Origin: Microstegium vimineum
Lineage: Eukaryota; Streptophyta; Magnoliopsida; Poales; Poaceae
Length of the DNA: 64,000 bases
Reading direction: 5' to 3'
NCBI GenBank assembly: GCA_022036555.1
Contig: CM039133.1
Coordinates: forward strand, 11,669,765 to 11,733,764
The notes under the pieces were generated by a model. It ran no database searches. It saw only the letters and a program-made list of their open reading frames with translations, and had not been told where the DNA came from. Of this stretch, positions 1 through 11,300 are shown piece by piece; the first letter of the stretch is position 1, and each line of letters begins with the position of its first letter. Both the position numbers and the translations under genes were made by a program.

Positions 1-352
1 AGATGTGCTCCAAAATCTTTTTTGCAGGTTCTATTTCGAGGTACTCACTGGCTGCGTCAGTGGGCAAAGTTACAGCGGCATGATGAGCAGAGAAAACAGC
101 TTGTTCTGGTTGCTTAGCATCTAGAGGCATCATCTTTGCAGTTCTTTATATCCTCTGGATGGCTTACTTCAAGAAACATTGGTCACATCTAGTCAAGTGT
201 TTACCTTTAGTTGCTTTTCTTTGGAGGTTTATCGTCTTGTTTAAATCGTGCTACATTTGTAAGTTTGGGTTGGACTGGAGTCTTGTAATAGTTGGCCTGA
301 GTCTATCTTCTGATAGATGAAGCCGGATATTTTATCCATTATCTAAAAAAAA
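1..352 (+). pseudogene. LINE (L1-type) ORF2 3' end and 3' UTR fragment
   Basis: Reading from about base 24, the + strand encodes a stretch like the C-terminus of plant L1 reverse transcriptases (FRGTHWLRQW, then LQRHDE), with one in-frame stop at the TAG of 'gcttagcatc' near base 116. It is followed by a 3' UTR rich in 'gttggcctgag' and 'gatgaagccgg' and ends in a short A run near 345-352. The window starts inside the element, so its 5' extent is unknown. A second copy of the same family lies at 12850-13240. No function is expected; it is a decayed retrotransposon tail. Confidence 0.65.
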
Positions 353-1124
353 TGAGTATTATTGCTTTTTGTTTCGGTCGACAACATGTTTGATTTACCA
401 TGAATATGCTCATGGATCGATCTGTGAATGTTGCCAGCAACACGAGTGGCTACATAGATGTGTTTAGTTTTGATCCCGTGTCCTAGATGCACTGCAATGA
501 ATTTAATATATGAGTATTTATTGTGCAGTCAAACTAACAGTCAAGTTGTTGTATCACTTGTCTCTTGTGTTGACTCAAGATGACATGGACTTGACTTATA
601 GCCAAGCTTATTGGCCTTGCTCTTATACGGCCATGCCATGTAATTAGTAGGTGAGCTAATATTGATAGCATGATGAGGGCATGTATACAATGTTTTATTT
701 TGAACTAAGGAATATATGCAATGTTCAGTGGCTGTCGATCAGATATTGAGTAATACCATCATCGTTTGCTTTACCACGTAGTCTACCATCTTTTGTTTTG
801 CAACCAAGAGAAATTATTCATCACTTAATTAATTATTGTAGTAGTTCAAGGAAATCACGCAAAACAATAGAATATACATTGGGTTTTGTTCGCAGTACCT
901 CATATTTCAGGATGAGTGGTTACATAGGGCCTAGCTTAGTCTTGATATTGTGTATGTGGTGCCTTTGTTGTATTTGTGATTAGACTATACCATATTAAGT
1001 TGTCTTTGCATAAATTTTAGTGTTTAGTTTCATAATGGCAAAGGCGTCAACTTGTCCCATATATAAAAGAATCCAAATGCATCCAATCTCATTATGTATA
1101 TATTAGAAAGATGCAAAAGTTCAG
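353..1124. other. Intergenic, no gene seen
   Basis: AT-rich unique-looking DNA. Short reading frames exist (for example 798-983) but show no recognisable family, no codon bias and no homology to the rest of the window. No element ends were found. Confidence 0.6.
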
Positions 1125-1294
1125 CACTACAAAAAATGATTTTAGGAGGTAAGGACTTTTATCCGACTGTATCTGGAAATGACATAGAATACAAGGGACT
1201 TAATGCCACATTAAAGATATGTCCACCTCTAAAAAAACTATTTTCAGACGTAGGCCTCTTAAGAGGGCCTCTGAAATACCCCATCATGGCAGTG
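1125..1294. mobile_element. Possible small CACTA-type MITE
   Basis: The left end is CACTACAAAAAATGATTTTA, a typical CACTA superfamily end, followed by subterminal blocks of the 'ggaggtaaggact / cctcttaagaggg' type. The right end is weak: the sequence reaches '...catggcagtg' without a clean inverted copy, and flanking triplets (cag / ctg) do not match. A long reading frame (1094-1528) runs across it and is judged spurious. The left end is good; the right limit is a guess. Confidence 0.4.
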
Positions 1295-1999
1295 CTGGAC
1301 TTTTACAAGGGATGCATGACACCTATGGTAATTATGAATGATCGGATCCATAATACAATAATTGGATACATACAAAGTACACTAATTCAGCACCGTTATT
1401 CAGAGATCCTTGTTGTTGACATCACAAACCCTCGTCACATCTGTTGCCAAGAATCGCACTGGTGGCTTTTACTATACTTCATCCATGACTTTCCTTGTTG
1501 CACCCATGTCCCTAACTTATATTCCTGAACAAAAAGAGGTTGCAGCATCTGACACGAGAGAATGAGCAGCCAAGGACACATTGCACTTGCCATTTAACTC
1601 AGAGGTCTTTCAACATTCTAACTTGCTACAGCACCGTGGCTGCATTAACATATCCTATCACTGTGTATATGGACCACACATCATTTAGTGGCTCCTCCAA
1701 GTCTCACTATGTTTTTCAAAAAACTATTTGAAACATGGACAGCGAACTTCACGATGCCTTCCAAGCCTAGCTAAGCTGTAACATATTCTGATGTGGATTA
1801 GGAGACAACATGCATGTTTGTGAAGATGGACGATTGCCTGCCTAAAACAAAATTTCACCTCACATTGTGTGGTATATAGCCCAAGCATATATACTAACTC
1901 ATAGGCTCAGACAGTGAATGTTGTTCAACTTTTTTATTATCTGAGGACTCAGAAGAATGGTCGGTATTTAGTGATCTCACATGCATGTATATATTATGC
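1295..1999. other. Intergenic, no gene seen
   Basis: Ordinary AT-rich DNA with no protein match, RNA gene or element end that I can recognise. Confidence 0.55.
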
Positions 2000-2412
2000 G
2001 GAGTCATTTAGAAGTGGTACTTCATCTCTTTTATAAAATAGATGTTAAGTACTTCATTTCTTCTTGCATATCTTGGTTTTAGTAAAGTGAAGTGAAAATA
2101 TCTAAGAAAATTGAACTCCGAAGTTCAAGGGCTCTAGCAATGAAACGGTTTATTTAAAAAAAAATCACATGTTGCAATTCAATTTGTCAAAACATTAATG
2201 TTATATTATCTGACTGCCGGAGTCATTTAGAAGTGGTACTTCATCTCTTTTATAAAATAGATGTTAAGTACTTCATTTCTTCTTGCATATCTTGGTTTTA
2301 GTAAACTGAAAATATCTAAGAAAATTGAACTCCGAAGTTCAAGGGCTCTAGCAATGAATAGGTTTATTTAAAAAAATCACATGTTGCAATTCAATTTGTC
2401 AAAACATTAATG
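2000..2412. repeat. Tandem duplication, period 219 bp
   Basis: A block starting 'ggagtcatttagaagtgg' at 2000 is repeated starting at 2219. The copies run nearly identically (a few indels, for example 'gtgaagtgaaa' versus 'ctgaaa') to 'aaaacattaatg'. The high identity points to a recent duplication. I see no terminal inverted repeat or TG...CA ends, so it is treated as a simple segmental tandem duplication. Confidence 0.85.
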
Positions 2413-3090
2413 TGGGAAACAAACCATTAGTTGCATACAAACTTTAATAATCTACTATATGACCCGTGCGCCTCTGTCAACAGACCTCCCATCGTTCCCT
2501 CCATGCTGACCTCCCACTGAAAATGCTCGCCAGTGCAAATGCTCCACCCTATGATTTGGGTATCTGCTTCAGTTCATTTTTCCCTGTTTTAAAAATCTGA
2601 CAACAAACAATGTGTACTCTCTTTGGATATGGTACTAGTAGTTAGGTTAACAACGGTGCGCTAGGTTTTCCCTGTAGTCTAATGTGTATAGCTTGCCTGC
2701 CCGCACTACAGGGTAATAGTAATAGTAATCATAGTACATATATAGATGTAGTGAATTCAGTCTTCCACCACGTTGGGTGTGAGTCTGCTCTTATAGATTA
2801 TTCGTCCTGCATACTAATTTCTACATTTTAGTTACATTGATATCTATCCATGTGTTGTCATCCCCTATTTTTCTGTCGATGGCTTAGAACAAATTGCTTG
2901 AGAAGAATTAGAACAAATTGACAACAAAATCATCTTAGACAGACTGCTGAAGTCCCACTGTGGTCATCCACATCAACTCAACTGCGAGAGGTGGATGAAA
3001 GCAAGGAGCATAAGAGCAAGAAAACTTAAAAGGATTAATCCGAAGGGAAATCGTTTGGCACCCCTCATTATATTACCTGATAGGAGCTAA
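2413..3090. other. Intergenic; possible Helitron-like left end
   Basis: No gene. Near 2452 the string 'tctactatatgacccgtgcg' resembles the 5' end of some grass Helitrons, but no matching CTRR end with a hairpin was found. A minor 'taatag' microsatellite lies near 2716. Confidence 0.4.
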
Positions 3091-3093
3091 TAC

Positions 3094-4168
3094 CACTACG
3101 TCAAAACCGATTTTTGGTGTCGGTCAAAAAAAGTTTTTCGCAGCGCGCAATGGCGTCCGCTGCGATGACAAGACCACGGTTAATGGGGCGTTAACCGTGG
3201 CGGTCGCTGGTGCCCGCTGCGAAAAACCGATTAACCACTGCGGGCACACTACAATGCCCGCTGCAGTTAATCATTCAAAAAAATAAAAACGAAAAAGAAA
3301 ACCCCAAGAAGCAGCGCCGCCGCCGTCGATCCCGGTCACTGCTGCGCTGCCGCGACCGCGCGGCCGTGCCGCCGCAAGCCCGCGCAGCTGCTAGCCCGCG
3401 CTCGCGCCGCCGCTGCTCCGAGCTCCTGCCGCTCCACCGTCGGATCCGGCCGCTCCGGTGGCTCCACCACCGGATCCGGCCGCTCCGCGCGCCGGCCCTG
3501 CGCACGCGCCGCCGCTGCTCCGAGCTTCGGCCCCGCGCACGCTCCACCGGATCCGTGCGCCATGGGACGGAGGAAGCGCGCCGCTGTGGTAGAGGCGAGA
3601 GGTAGGGGTCTGGCGGTCGTGATAAAGGTGAGAGGGAGGGAGGGAGAGAGGGAGGCCCCGCGCGCCGCCATCCGCACGCAGCGCCGTGGCCCCACGTCGG
3701 GCCCCGCCGCTCTGCGCGCCTGGCCGCCGCCGCCCGCTGCTCCGCGCGCTGCACTGCTACACCGCTCTGCCGCGCTGCTCGGCCGCTCCCTGCTGCTCTG
3801 CTCCACGCCGGTGTGGGAGAGAGAGGGAGTGGGAGAGGGAGAGGGAGGAAGGGAGTGGGAGAGGCGGGTCGTGAGGTGGGGAGTGGGAGGCGGGTTGGAG
3901 GCAGCGGCTGGGGATGGGACTATGAGAGTGGACTCAAACCCTAAGTGCTAGATTTATATCAGCACCCACTATGGGTCTCGACCTTTACCGCGGCGGGCCA
4001 ATGCCCGCCGTGGTAAATTGATTTACCGCAGCGGACAAAAATGCCCGCAACGGTAAATTGAAAAAAGACCGTCACGGAAACGCATGAGATTTTTCACAGC
4101 GGGCGAAGAAACTGTCCGCCACGGAGGGCTTTTTTACAACGCTGCGCAAAATCGATTTTGACGTAGTG
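3094..4168. mobile_element. Non-autonomous CACTA element, 1075 bp
   Basis: Terminal inverted repeats are CACTACGTCAAAA at the left and its complement TTTTGACGTAGTG at the right, flanked by the 3-bp duplication TAC (3091-3093 and 4169-4171), as expected for CACTA elements. Both subterminal regions carry repeats of the 'cgcagcgggc / accgcggcggg' type in both orientations. The centre (about 3300-3930) is very GC-rich and contains overlapping open frames on both strands. These are low-complexity Arg/Ala/Pro-rich frames typical of GC bias, so I do not call a gene, but the island could be a captured host fragment. Confidence 0.9.
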
Positions 4169-4171
4169 TAC

Positions 4172-4970
4172 CTCAAATAGATCTGACCCATTGGTTTTTA
4201 GATTTATAAATTTTATAATCTACGAAGAGAAAATAAAACTACTTCCGAGTCCTCTAATTAATCTGGGAGAAGCTGGCACGTTCCCTTCTTTGTTGCTGCG
4301 CGAAAAGAAACAGAAATTTCTGATTGGCAGAACCATTAATCTCAGCATAGGAAAAAAATTGGTCGGCCTTCCCTTCCCTGATTCGATCCCTTTCACGATA
4401 TAATTTAAGAAAAGAAAAGTTTTATGGTGTTCATCTTATGCATAGCATGAAGATATTTTGGTGATGATCTAAAAGAAATACATTACATTTTTAACTATTA
4501 ATTGTCTGATGCATGCGGACATTTGCTATACCCTTGTAATATTTGTGGCTGACCTGATGCATCTTCGCTTGAGATTGCCTGAAGCTAGAAATACTGAAAT
4601 ATCAAAAAAAAAACTATAGGCATGTTTCTGGACATAATCATGTATTGCCATTGGCATGTATTGCCATGGTAAACAAATTAGCTGGAAATGTTTTGAGAAA
4701 TTTTGGAAAAACTATATATAGCAAATAATAATTAGCATCCAAAATAGGCATGTTTCTGGACATAATCGAGGGCACTATGAAAGTTTAAATTGTCATTTCT
4801 ACACAGCGTCATGCATCCATCATGAGCATTGGACCAGCAAAACATTGGTAGAAACAGATAAAGCTGATATAGATGTGGACCCGCCATCATGGTTGTACCA
4901 GATGGACACCTTTATATTGTTGTGATTTAAAAAACTTTCAGCATGTTGCGAAGTAGACGAAAGCATGTGA
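4172..4970. other. Intergenic upstream of locus L1
   Basis: No gene. 'aggcatgtttctggacataa' occurs at about 4618 and again at about 4746, a small direct repeat about 128 bp apart. The last 100 bases lead into the TATA box of L1 and resemble the upstream regions of L9 and L13. Confidence 0.5.
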
Positions 4971-4973
4971 GGC

Positions 4974-4980
4974 TATAAAT
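4974..4980 (+). promoter_or_regulatory. TATA box of candidate PHAS locus L1
   Basis: TATAAAT within 'ggctataaataccac'. The same context precedes L3 (10961), L9 (41437) and L13 (59372). It lies 128 nt upstream of the miR2118-like site at 5102. Confidence 0.6.
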
Positions 4981-5101
4981 ACCACAACAACGAACATGAA
5001 TTTCTTTATATTGCTCTGTGCGTCTAACATTGCATTCTTGAGTAATCCTCCACAAACAGAGACAAGCCAAAATGAAGGTCTTATCATGAATGTGGCAAGT
5101 A

Positions 5102-5400
5102 GAGGACTGGGATGCATCACGAAATTGGGTATGTCGTTGCTGAGAGAATACAGTGGCAGAGGAACGGCAAAGGGACACCGATGGGGGCCAAACAGCACCA
5201 CGTCGCAAATCTTGTCCTCCAGGTGAGACACATAGTCAGAGTGCTTGTGATCCTTGCCCTCCAAGTTCTTGATGAAGCAGTTGATGGTGTGCTTCTTGGC
5301 TTGTAATAGTGAGCTCAGGTTCTGGAAGTTCTGATACGGATGTTGTGCTACTCTGATTGCATGTTAATCGTTCAATTCACTAAGCTAGTTCGATAAGATA
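5102..5400 (+). ncRNA. Candidate 21-nt PHAS locus L1 (miR2118-like site 5102-5123)
   Basis: The first 22 bases (core GACTGGGATGCATCACGAA) match the consensus grass miR2118 target at 18 of 22 positions, by my recall of the microRNA. The mismatches are at positions 1, 6, 12 and 19. Downstream sequence ('gcttgtgatccttgccctcc', 'tgatgaagcagttgatg') is shared with L9 and L13, so these are paralogous transcripts. No conserved reading frame exists between the copies, which fits a long non-coding precursor. The 3' limit is only the limit of paralogy. Production of phasiRNA is inferred, not seen. Confidence 0.45.
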
Positions 5401-6205
5401 AAAAAAAATTATTACCATAAATGCAACACATTGTTTTTATACAATTAAAAGTGGCCCCACAAAACATGTTGCATGCTCCACCTGGACCTGGTTCGGAGGC
5501 TACCACTAATTGACTGCCTGCATGTTGCGGTCGGCCTCCCTATCCCTGCCACAGCCAGTTTGAACCAGGCAGCCATTAGCAGACAGGGCTGACTGAATCT
5601 GCACATGGGCTGGAAGGAATGACCATGGATGAAAAACACCATGTACCGAGAATTAAAAAGTGTTCTAAAACTGTGCAGAGGTGTAATCTAAATATGCTCA
5701 TATAGGAGTTGAAGGGGAGATTAACCAAGCATTTATGCTCAGATAGTTGAAACAAAAAACGTCGGAGAGCCTTTTTACATTTCTTTTCTTTTGCGAGAAA
5801 TTGATTTTGGTGAGTTATTTTAAAGGGCTCATATGAGACACTCCAATTTATTTGAAATGTATAGGTTTCTGGCTATGTACATCATTATGAGGTGTATGAA
5901 GTCACATCCATAAATCGCTTTGAGCAGTGAGTTGAGTACATATGAAAGAATAATAACTTTAGCGATGCGATAAATGCATTATGAAATGACAATCTTTTCA
6001 GATGATTCTTTATTTAGTTCAAGATCTCCTTTTAATCCTATAGTCGAAATAGAATAAGCCCATTTAATTTGGGCCTACTTCAACTGTGTTCTTTATTACC
6101 TTTGTGGTGCAATATTTGTAAAAATATGTTATCGCAAATGATACTACTAGCAATGAGCGTTTAGATGAATTCGTTTTCATAGCCATGTTGATGATACTAC
6201 TAGTT
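5401..6205. other. Intergenic, no gene seen
   Basis: AT-rich. 'tgatactactag' occurs twice (near 6139 and 6190), a small direct repeat at the edge of the next CACTA remnant. The part up to about 5640 (containing 'aaaacatgttgcatgctcc') resembles the region after L3 and L9. Confidence 0.5.
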
Positions 6206-7248
6206 CTTTTTCGAAAGACTTTGCTGAGGGCCACCCTCAGCAAAAGAGCCATCTTTGCACGCAAGTCGTGGCATTTTTGCACAAAATTCATGGCAACCTG
6301 GCCTGCAGTATTCGAACCCACGACCTTTTCCTCGCGCGGACCTCCTCTAACCACTGAAGTACACTCACATGTGTTTAGATATAGTTTTGGTTCCCCACAT
6401 ATTATATCAAACTCAGTGTAAATTGTTTATTTGATGCCTTAAACAAATTCAAATGAAAAAGTTGTCTACTAAAGAGTTTCATAACTTCTCAAGATTTACA
6501 CTTTTCGTTTAGGAAGTTTTTCCATATGAGGTAGTTTACAAAATTTGAATTTCAAAAATTTAAAATTCAAACTCAGTTTTGCATGACAAGATGATTTCAA
6601 ATAAAAACATTGCCATATATAATGTTTCATAACTTTTCGATATCTACAAAGTTTATTTTGATTGTTTTCCCATTCGTGGTCGTTTCAAAAATTCAATTTT
6701 AAAATTTTTGAAATTCTAACACAGTTTTGCATCCCTAAATGATTTCAAATAAAAAAGTTTTGAACTACAAAGTTTCATAGCTTTTGAAGATCTACAAAGT
6801 TTATTTTGGTTGGTTGGTCATCTGTTTATCCGTCATGGTCGTTCTAACATTGTTCACAAATCTTATATCTCTCTTGTAGTTTCATAAACTATAAAAGAGA
6901 TATGTAAGATTTGTGAACAAAATTACTTTTACTTTGTCATATGAAGAAATGGCCAAAATAAAAAGTATACATCTTCATTAGTTATACAACTTTGTAGTTG
7001 AAATTATTTTTATTTGAATTGGCTTACTGCTTCAAAATGTGCTTTAAAATTTTTCTTTGTATAGTGTAAAAATAACACTCGGCAAAAAAGTCATTTACCG
7101 AGTGTCGGAAAAAACACTTGACAAAGAGATTTTTGCCGAGTGTAAAAAAAACAGTCGGTAATACTCGTCAAACAGCTTCTTTGTCGCCCAAAAAAAACTC
7201 GGTAAACCCCTTGACTGCACTTGGCAAAGAGCCAATTTCCGGTAGTTG
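6206..7248. mobile_element. CACTA remnant, left end truncated
   Basis: The right end reads 'gccaatttccggtagttg', close to the complement of a CACTACCGGAAA-type end. The last 170 bp are full of 'cactcggcaaa / ttgccgagtg' subterminal repeats, the same family as 42917-44076. The left side begins with 'gctgagggccaccctcagc', a subterminal motif, without a terminal CACTA, so the end is lost. The interior (6420-7020) is a block of 'tttcaaa / agttttg' AT-rich sequence shared with the CACTA elements at 21858 and 42917. No transposase frame remains. Confidence 0.7.
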
Positions 7249-7273
7249 TAGTTGTTTTCACTATCTCAGGCGA

Positions 7274-7281
7274 TATATATA
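7274..7281 (+). promoter_or_regulatory. TATA-like box of candidate PHAS locus L2
   Basis: TATATATA in 'gcgatatatataccagg', 132 nt upstream of the L2 site, in the spacing range of the other subtype A loci. AT runs are common here, so the call rests on spacing and context. Confidence 0.4.
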
Positions 7282-7405
7282 CCAGGACACCCTGCCATAT
7301 AGGCGTGTGTTGTTTTCACTATATTTCCTACATTTGTAACAAAGCCACGTAGGTTTAACAGAGCAAGTGTGTTGACGGATCAAAAGGGTATATGGTGGTG
7401 TACTA

Positions 7406-7700
7406 TAGGATTGGGATGCATCTGGATATTGAACATCTCTTAGCTGCTATAAAATCAGAGTAGTATGCCCTGTAGCCCCTAGAAAACCTTTTCCGTCCTA
7501 TTTCAGCCTCAACTCAACGGCAAGACATATACTACTTGTTATTCTACGTCCCTTTCAGCTCCGGCATCCTGACGTTGAGAACCAGCAGACAGTATGGTGG
7601 TTGGTGCTAGTATGGTCCCAGGCACTAAGCAGCTAGGGAGAGAACACAACCAGGTCCACGATCTGCTGACCATTGTTCTTTAGGATTTGCATAGGAGTTA
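7406..7700 (+). ncRNA. Candidate 21-nt PHAS locus L2 (site 7406-7427)
   Basis: Core TAGGATTGGGATGCATCTGG matches 18 of 22 positions of the recalled miR2118 target, with mismatches at 6, 12, 18 and 22. It carries T at position 12, the subtype A signature. Sequence after the site is less clearly shared with other loci than in L1, L9 and L13. No reading frame is supported. The 3' limit is arbitrary. Confidence 0.4.
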
Positions 7701-8568
7701 GCAGTACGCGTTTTACATAACAAATACTCCACCAATTGTTTCCTTCAACCGCTGTCCCAGCAAACCATATCGTGCTATTATTAATCTGGTGGGTCTCACA
7801 TTTAATTACACAGGAGATTTGAAAATATGAGTACTGGCCAGTAGGACTGTCCCTCTCTCTGTACTGTATCCACATATCTCTATGATCTCTATGTACCACT
7901 AAAAAAATACAGATTGTCAATGTCTACCCGGCAACACGAAAACAACCCTGCAATCCCTGACTACCCAGCGTAAAAGCAAATTCCTAAAACAATATGTCAC
8001 GCCACCAAAAGGACCCTACTGTGACAATATTTGCGAGCTGGCCAGATGCATAATATTTGTTCCAGATGAGATGTACCCAAGGGATGTCAAGCTTATTAAA
8101 GAATTATGCAGAACTAGCTAGTGTCGCTTATAGTAAACCAGCAGTAATGCCTGAGAAAAACATATTTACTAGCAATATAAAATTCTCATTGAGCTTGTTT
8201 GATGGATTGTTTCAAAAATTCTCAAGGACATTCTTTTTTCTTTTAAAATTTTAAATTAGAAGATTTTTATTTAAATTCAATTTGTTACCGTTTTTCTAGA
8301 TCAACTCTTTATGCTCAGTTTGAAATTGGCTATATGAAACACAATTGGAAATTATAACAAATAATTAAATACCCACATTGAATAATAATTGAAACTAAGT
8401 TCAGTCGGTGGCTCTATACACCTCTACTTTCAGGTACAGTAGCCAAACAATCTAGATAATGTACAGATCATGACCTTGCCACCACATCCAGACCTGGCAA
8501 CGTGACATGGTGTGTCTTTTGGAACAAAGATTGTGCTTGCCCTGCACAGAATCCAAAATACTAATATA
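7701..8568. other. Intergenic, no gene seen
   Basis: Mixed-composition DNA. The minus-strand frame 7633-7920 has no recognisable family. No element ends were found. Confidence 0.5.
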
Positions 8569-8994
8569 CACTATCGGAGAACGCAGCGTTGCCGAGTGCC
8601 TTAAGCGTCGCCGAGTGTCAAAAATCGGGAACTCGGCAACGAGCTTCCTTTGTCTAGTGCCAGAGAAATGCACTCGGCGACGCCAAAACACTCGGCGAAG
8701 ATTTCTGTGTCGATTGCCGTCTGTTACACAGCTCTCGTCAAATAACAGCACTCGGCAAAGAAAAAAAAGAAGACGGCGTTAAATCGTTGCCGGTCTGACA
8801 CTCGGCGAATTTTTTGGCGAGCGTCCGAGATTCGGCACTCGGCGACGCCTGTTTTGCCGGCTTCAGATTTGTCGGCGGCCCTTCGCCGAGTGCTGCACTC
8901 GGCAAAGGCTTCGCCGAGTGCAATGGAGCCTTTGCCGAGTGCAAGGGGCACTTGGCGAAAGGGGCACTTGGCGAAGGGCCCGTCTGCCGTAGTT
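8569..8994. mobile_element. Non-autonomous CACTA element, 426 bp
   Basis: The left end is CACTATCGGAGAACGC and the right end is '...ggcccgtctgccgtagtt', the complement of a CACTACGGCAGA-type end with its last base changed. The flanking triplet ATA occurs on both sides (8566-8568 and 8995-8997). The body is dense in 'cactcggc / gccgagtgc' repeats. All open frames inside are artefacts of this repeat. Confidence 0.85.
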
Positions 8995-9071
8995 ATATAC
9001 AGTAAGCCTTTGTGGCATGTAATCTCATATGTCTTGGTTGTCCACTGCCAAATGGTGAGGTGAGGTCATAC

Positions 9072-9093
9072 TTCCTGATGCCTCTAATTCTCA
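9072..9093 (-). promoter_or_regulatory. Antisense miR2118-like site
   Basis: The + strand reads TTCCTGATGCCTCTAATTC, identical to miR2118 itself over its first 13 nt and at 18 of 22 overall. It could therefore be a target on the - strand, with a perfect seed and central match. I looked for a partner arm upstream and downstream that would make it a MIR2118 hairpin and found none. It is the only site with this orientation. Confidence 0.35.
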
Positions 9094-9099
9094 CGTAGG

Positions 9100-10770
9100 A
9101 TGGTTCCACTCCAACTATCAACTGTGATATATGTAGCCAATATATATACATCATTGTGGTGAGGGCTGGATTGATATGTTGTGTATCTTCACGTAATTCT
9201 CCATTAATTCTACACGTACCCTACAATATTTTTGTAGTACAAACACAATATATGTAGTTTACATCATTTATGTGTGCCAGCAACCTAGCATCTATATTGA
9301 TATTTGGGAAAAGGTGCATGTGTACAGATATATTTTCCCTTAGAGTACCAGGTTCACCTCCGGTCTGTGCTGATATTTCGCCGTAGGTCTCTAGCACATC
9401 GATCGAACTGCCAAGCGAAGATCAGATTGCACCCGCATGACCTAATGGTGTGCGCGCGTGTAGCTCCTGTGAATGTGAGGTCTCACGTAAGGTTGCGAAA
9501 CATTCCAATGATTTTTCTTTCAAAAAAACATTCCAATGATTTGTGCATTGCTATCAGGGCAGTCACAATGCGGCTGCATGCAATACTTGTTTCTATGGAA
9601 TTGTGGATGAGCTGCCATGCATGTAGGAAAAATAGATGAGACATGTCCACGAAATTAATGAAGAATGACCAGAATGGTATGAAAGGGTTTCTCAGATGGG
9701 AAACGAGATGTCGGCCCTTGCTCCAAGACCTTTATAAACTATCGATTTTGTGTTGGGAGCAAGATGTATAGTTTCCATATAATGTTGCTAGATTCAGTGT
9801 GAGGGGTAGAAGAGGAAGGCACTGCGCATGCCCAGGGTGCCACATGCTCCGACCTGCTGCTGGCTCGCCTAGCCATTTTCGACATCCTCGGGCACTGCTT
9901 GGAACGCTGCCTTCCGCTAGCTCCCATATGGCCACGTGAGCATCCACTTCTTGCATATAGCGACACTGCACCTGAACATGGATCGGTCGCCTGCGCTTGG
10001 CATGAGAATTCGATGCGGTTGTGCACTGTGCCTTGACACTATGCGCCAGCAGCTGGCGTGCATGCCTGCTGTGGCCGGCCGTGCACCCCACGCCCACCCT
10101 GTGGCATGACGCGCGCCAACACCCACGCTTGCATGCTGAGGACGGGATGTAAGGAGATGAAGGAAGAGAGAGAACAATAGGACATGGAAGAAACTACGTA
10201 CTAGTGGCATTGAATAAAAAAATGTATGAACTAAGGAAATTAACCATTTTCATTATTGTTGGTTAGAAACAAAGCAATTCCCCCTTCACCGCATGTCTAC
10301 AACACTTGGATATCAGACTTGTCAGCTATCCCGCAGGGCATGTCTCTGTGCTGCCGGCCACTGTTCTTGATACGGGCACAATCCCGCAGCTCTGGCCATT
10401 CATGACATGGATACCAACAGGCATTTAAGCCATGGTGTACAAAACAATGAGTAAAAATAGAGTTTTCATCCCACAACATGATGCAGCCTATAGTCTGGAT
10501 GCAATCGTGCATATATAGATTTGGTGAAAAGAAATATTTTCATGTGTACAATTAAGCTTAGTTTTCATTTCAATTTGTTCTAATTAACCATGGTGGACAG
10601 ATAGCAACACTACTACATCCGAAATGTCATGTGTTCTGCCCTGAATACATAAAACAATTACATCCAATCAACGGCTAAGTGACTCAAGAGTTCATTTGCG
10701 TGCTCATTCCGTCAACTCGTAGTACAATATTTAGTAGGCACATGCAACTCGGATACAACAACTATTACAC
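9100..10770. other. Intergenic, no gene seen
   Basis: Contains a moderately GC-rich patch (9800-10140) with several overlapping short frames on the - strand. None shows a domain. Small direct repeat 'acattccaatgattt' near 9501 and 9529. No element ends recognised. Confidence 0.5.
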
Positions 10771-10772
10771 GT

Positions 10773-10871
10773 CGAGATGTTGTGGGATGATGGGGACATT
10801 GTTCCATATATATATATGGTTGCGAGATGTTGTGGGATGACAGGGGACATTGTTCCATATATATATGGTTC
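10773..10871. repeat. Tandem duplication, period 50 bp, upstream of L3
   Basis: 'cgagatgttgtgggatga' begins at 10773 and again at 10823. Each copy ends in 'ttccatatatatatggtt'. The same 'ccatatatatatggtt' element occurs once upstream of L13 (about 59247) and, altered, upstream of L9 (about 41308), so a shared promoter-proximal block was duplicated here. Confidence 0.85.
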
Positions 10872-10960
10872 TAAAGTAGTAGTCAAGGAAGGGGTACTAG
10901 ATTGATAAATTTATACGGTTGCGCATAAAGAAAAATAGACCAAAATGTAGATGGGGACTA

Positions 10961-10967
10961 TATAAAT
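10961..10967 (+). promoter_or_regulatory. TATA box of candidate PHAS locus L3
   Basis: TATAAAT in 'actatataaataccgcacc', 78 nt upstream of the L3 site. The context 'taccgcaccaccaa' matches L9 and L13. Confidence 0.6.
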
Positions 10968-11038
10968 ACCGCACCACCAACAGAAAATTCTTTGTTTATT
11001 ATGAAGATGGGTCGCAATTTGTCAATGAAAGTCGAAAG

Positions 11039-11300
11039 TAGGATTTGGATGCATCAAGAAGTTGGGTGTGCAGTGGATGATCGACTTAAGTACCAGAAGG
11101 TGGCACATTTTGTCCTTGAGGTCGCATTAGCTAGGGTGCCTGCGATCCTTGCCATCGTTTTCACATGAAACAGCTGATGCTATCCACATCGTCCATCTAC
11201 TGCATCACGTGTCCCTTTCAACAGGAGGCTTTGTTGCATTATCTGCCTCCAGCTGGCTGCTATCCATTTTCTGTAGTAGCATTGTTAAATTATATGCTCT
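11039..11300 (+). ncRNA. Candidate 21-nt PHAS locus L3 (site 11039-11060)
   Basis: Core TAGGATTTGGATGCATCAAG matches 18 of 22 positions of the recalled miR2118 target (mismatches 6, 8, 12, 19). The downstream motif 'gttgggtgtgcagtgg', and further on 'gcctgcgatccttgccatcg', parallel L1, L9 and L13. No coding frame is conserved among the copies. The extent is estimated from paralogy. Confidence 0.45.

Noticed and set aside
1094..1528. 144-aa frame
   Set aside because: Starts outside and crosses a CACTA-type fragment; no domain; composition like the surroundings.
2451..3090. Helitron beginning at 'tctactatatgacccgtgcg'
   Set aside because: No matching CTRR terminus with a preceding hairpin and no AT insertion context could be shown.
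3210..3951. Several overlapping long frames on both strands
   Set aside because: They lie in the GC-rich centre of a CACTA element, are Arg/Ala/Pro low-complexity, overlap in opposite directions and match no family.
6300..6365. tRNA gene suggested by 'attcgaaccc' and 'ctaaccactga'
   Set aside because: Only A-box and B-box-like pieces with no foldable acceptor stem; a related string recurs inside other CACTA elements (22140, 43210).
8452..9063. Frames rich in repeated 'GECFAECK'-like text
   Set aside because: Artefact of the cactcggc / gccgagtg subterminal repeats of the CACTA element.
8990..9250. MIR2118 precursor hairpin at 9072
   Set aside because: No complementary arm of suitable length was found on either side by eye.
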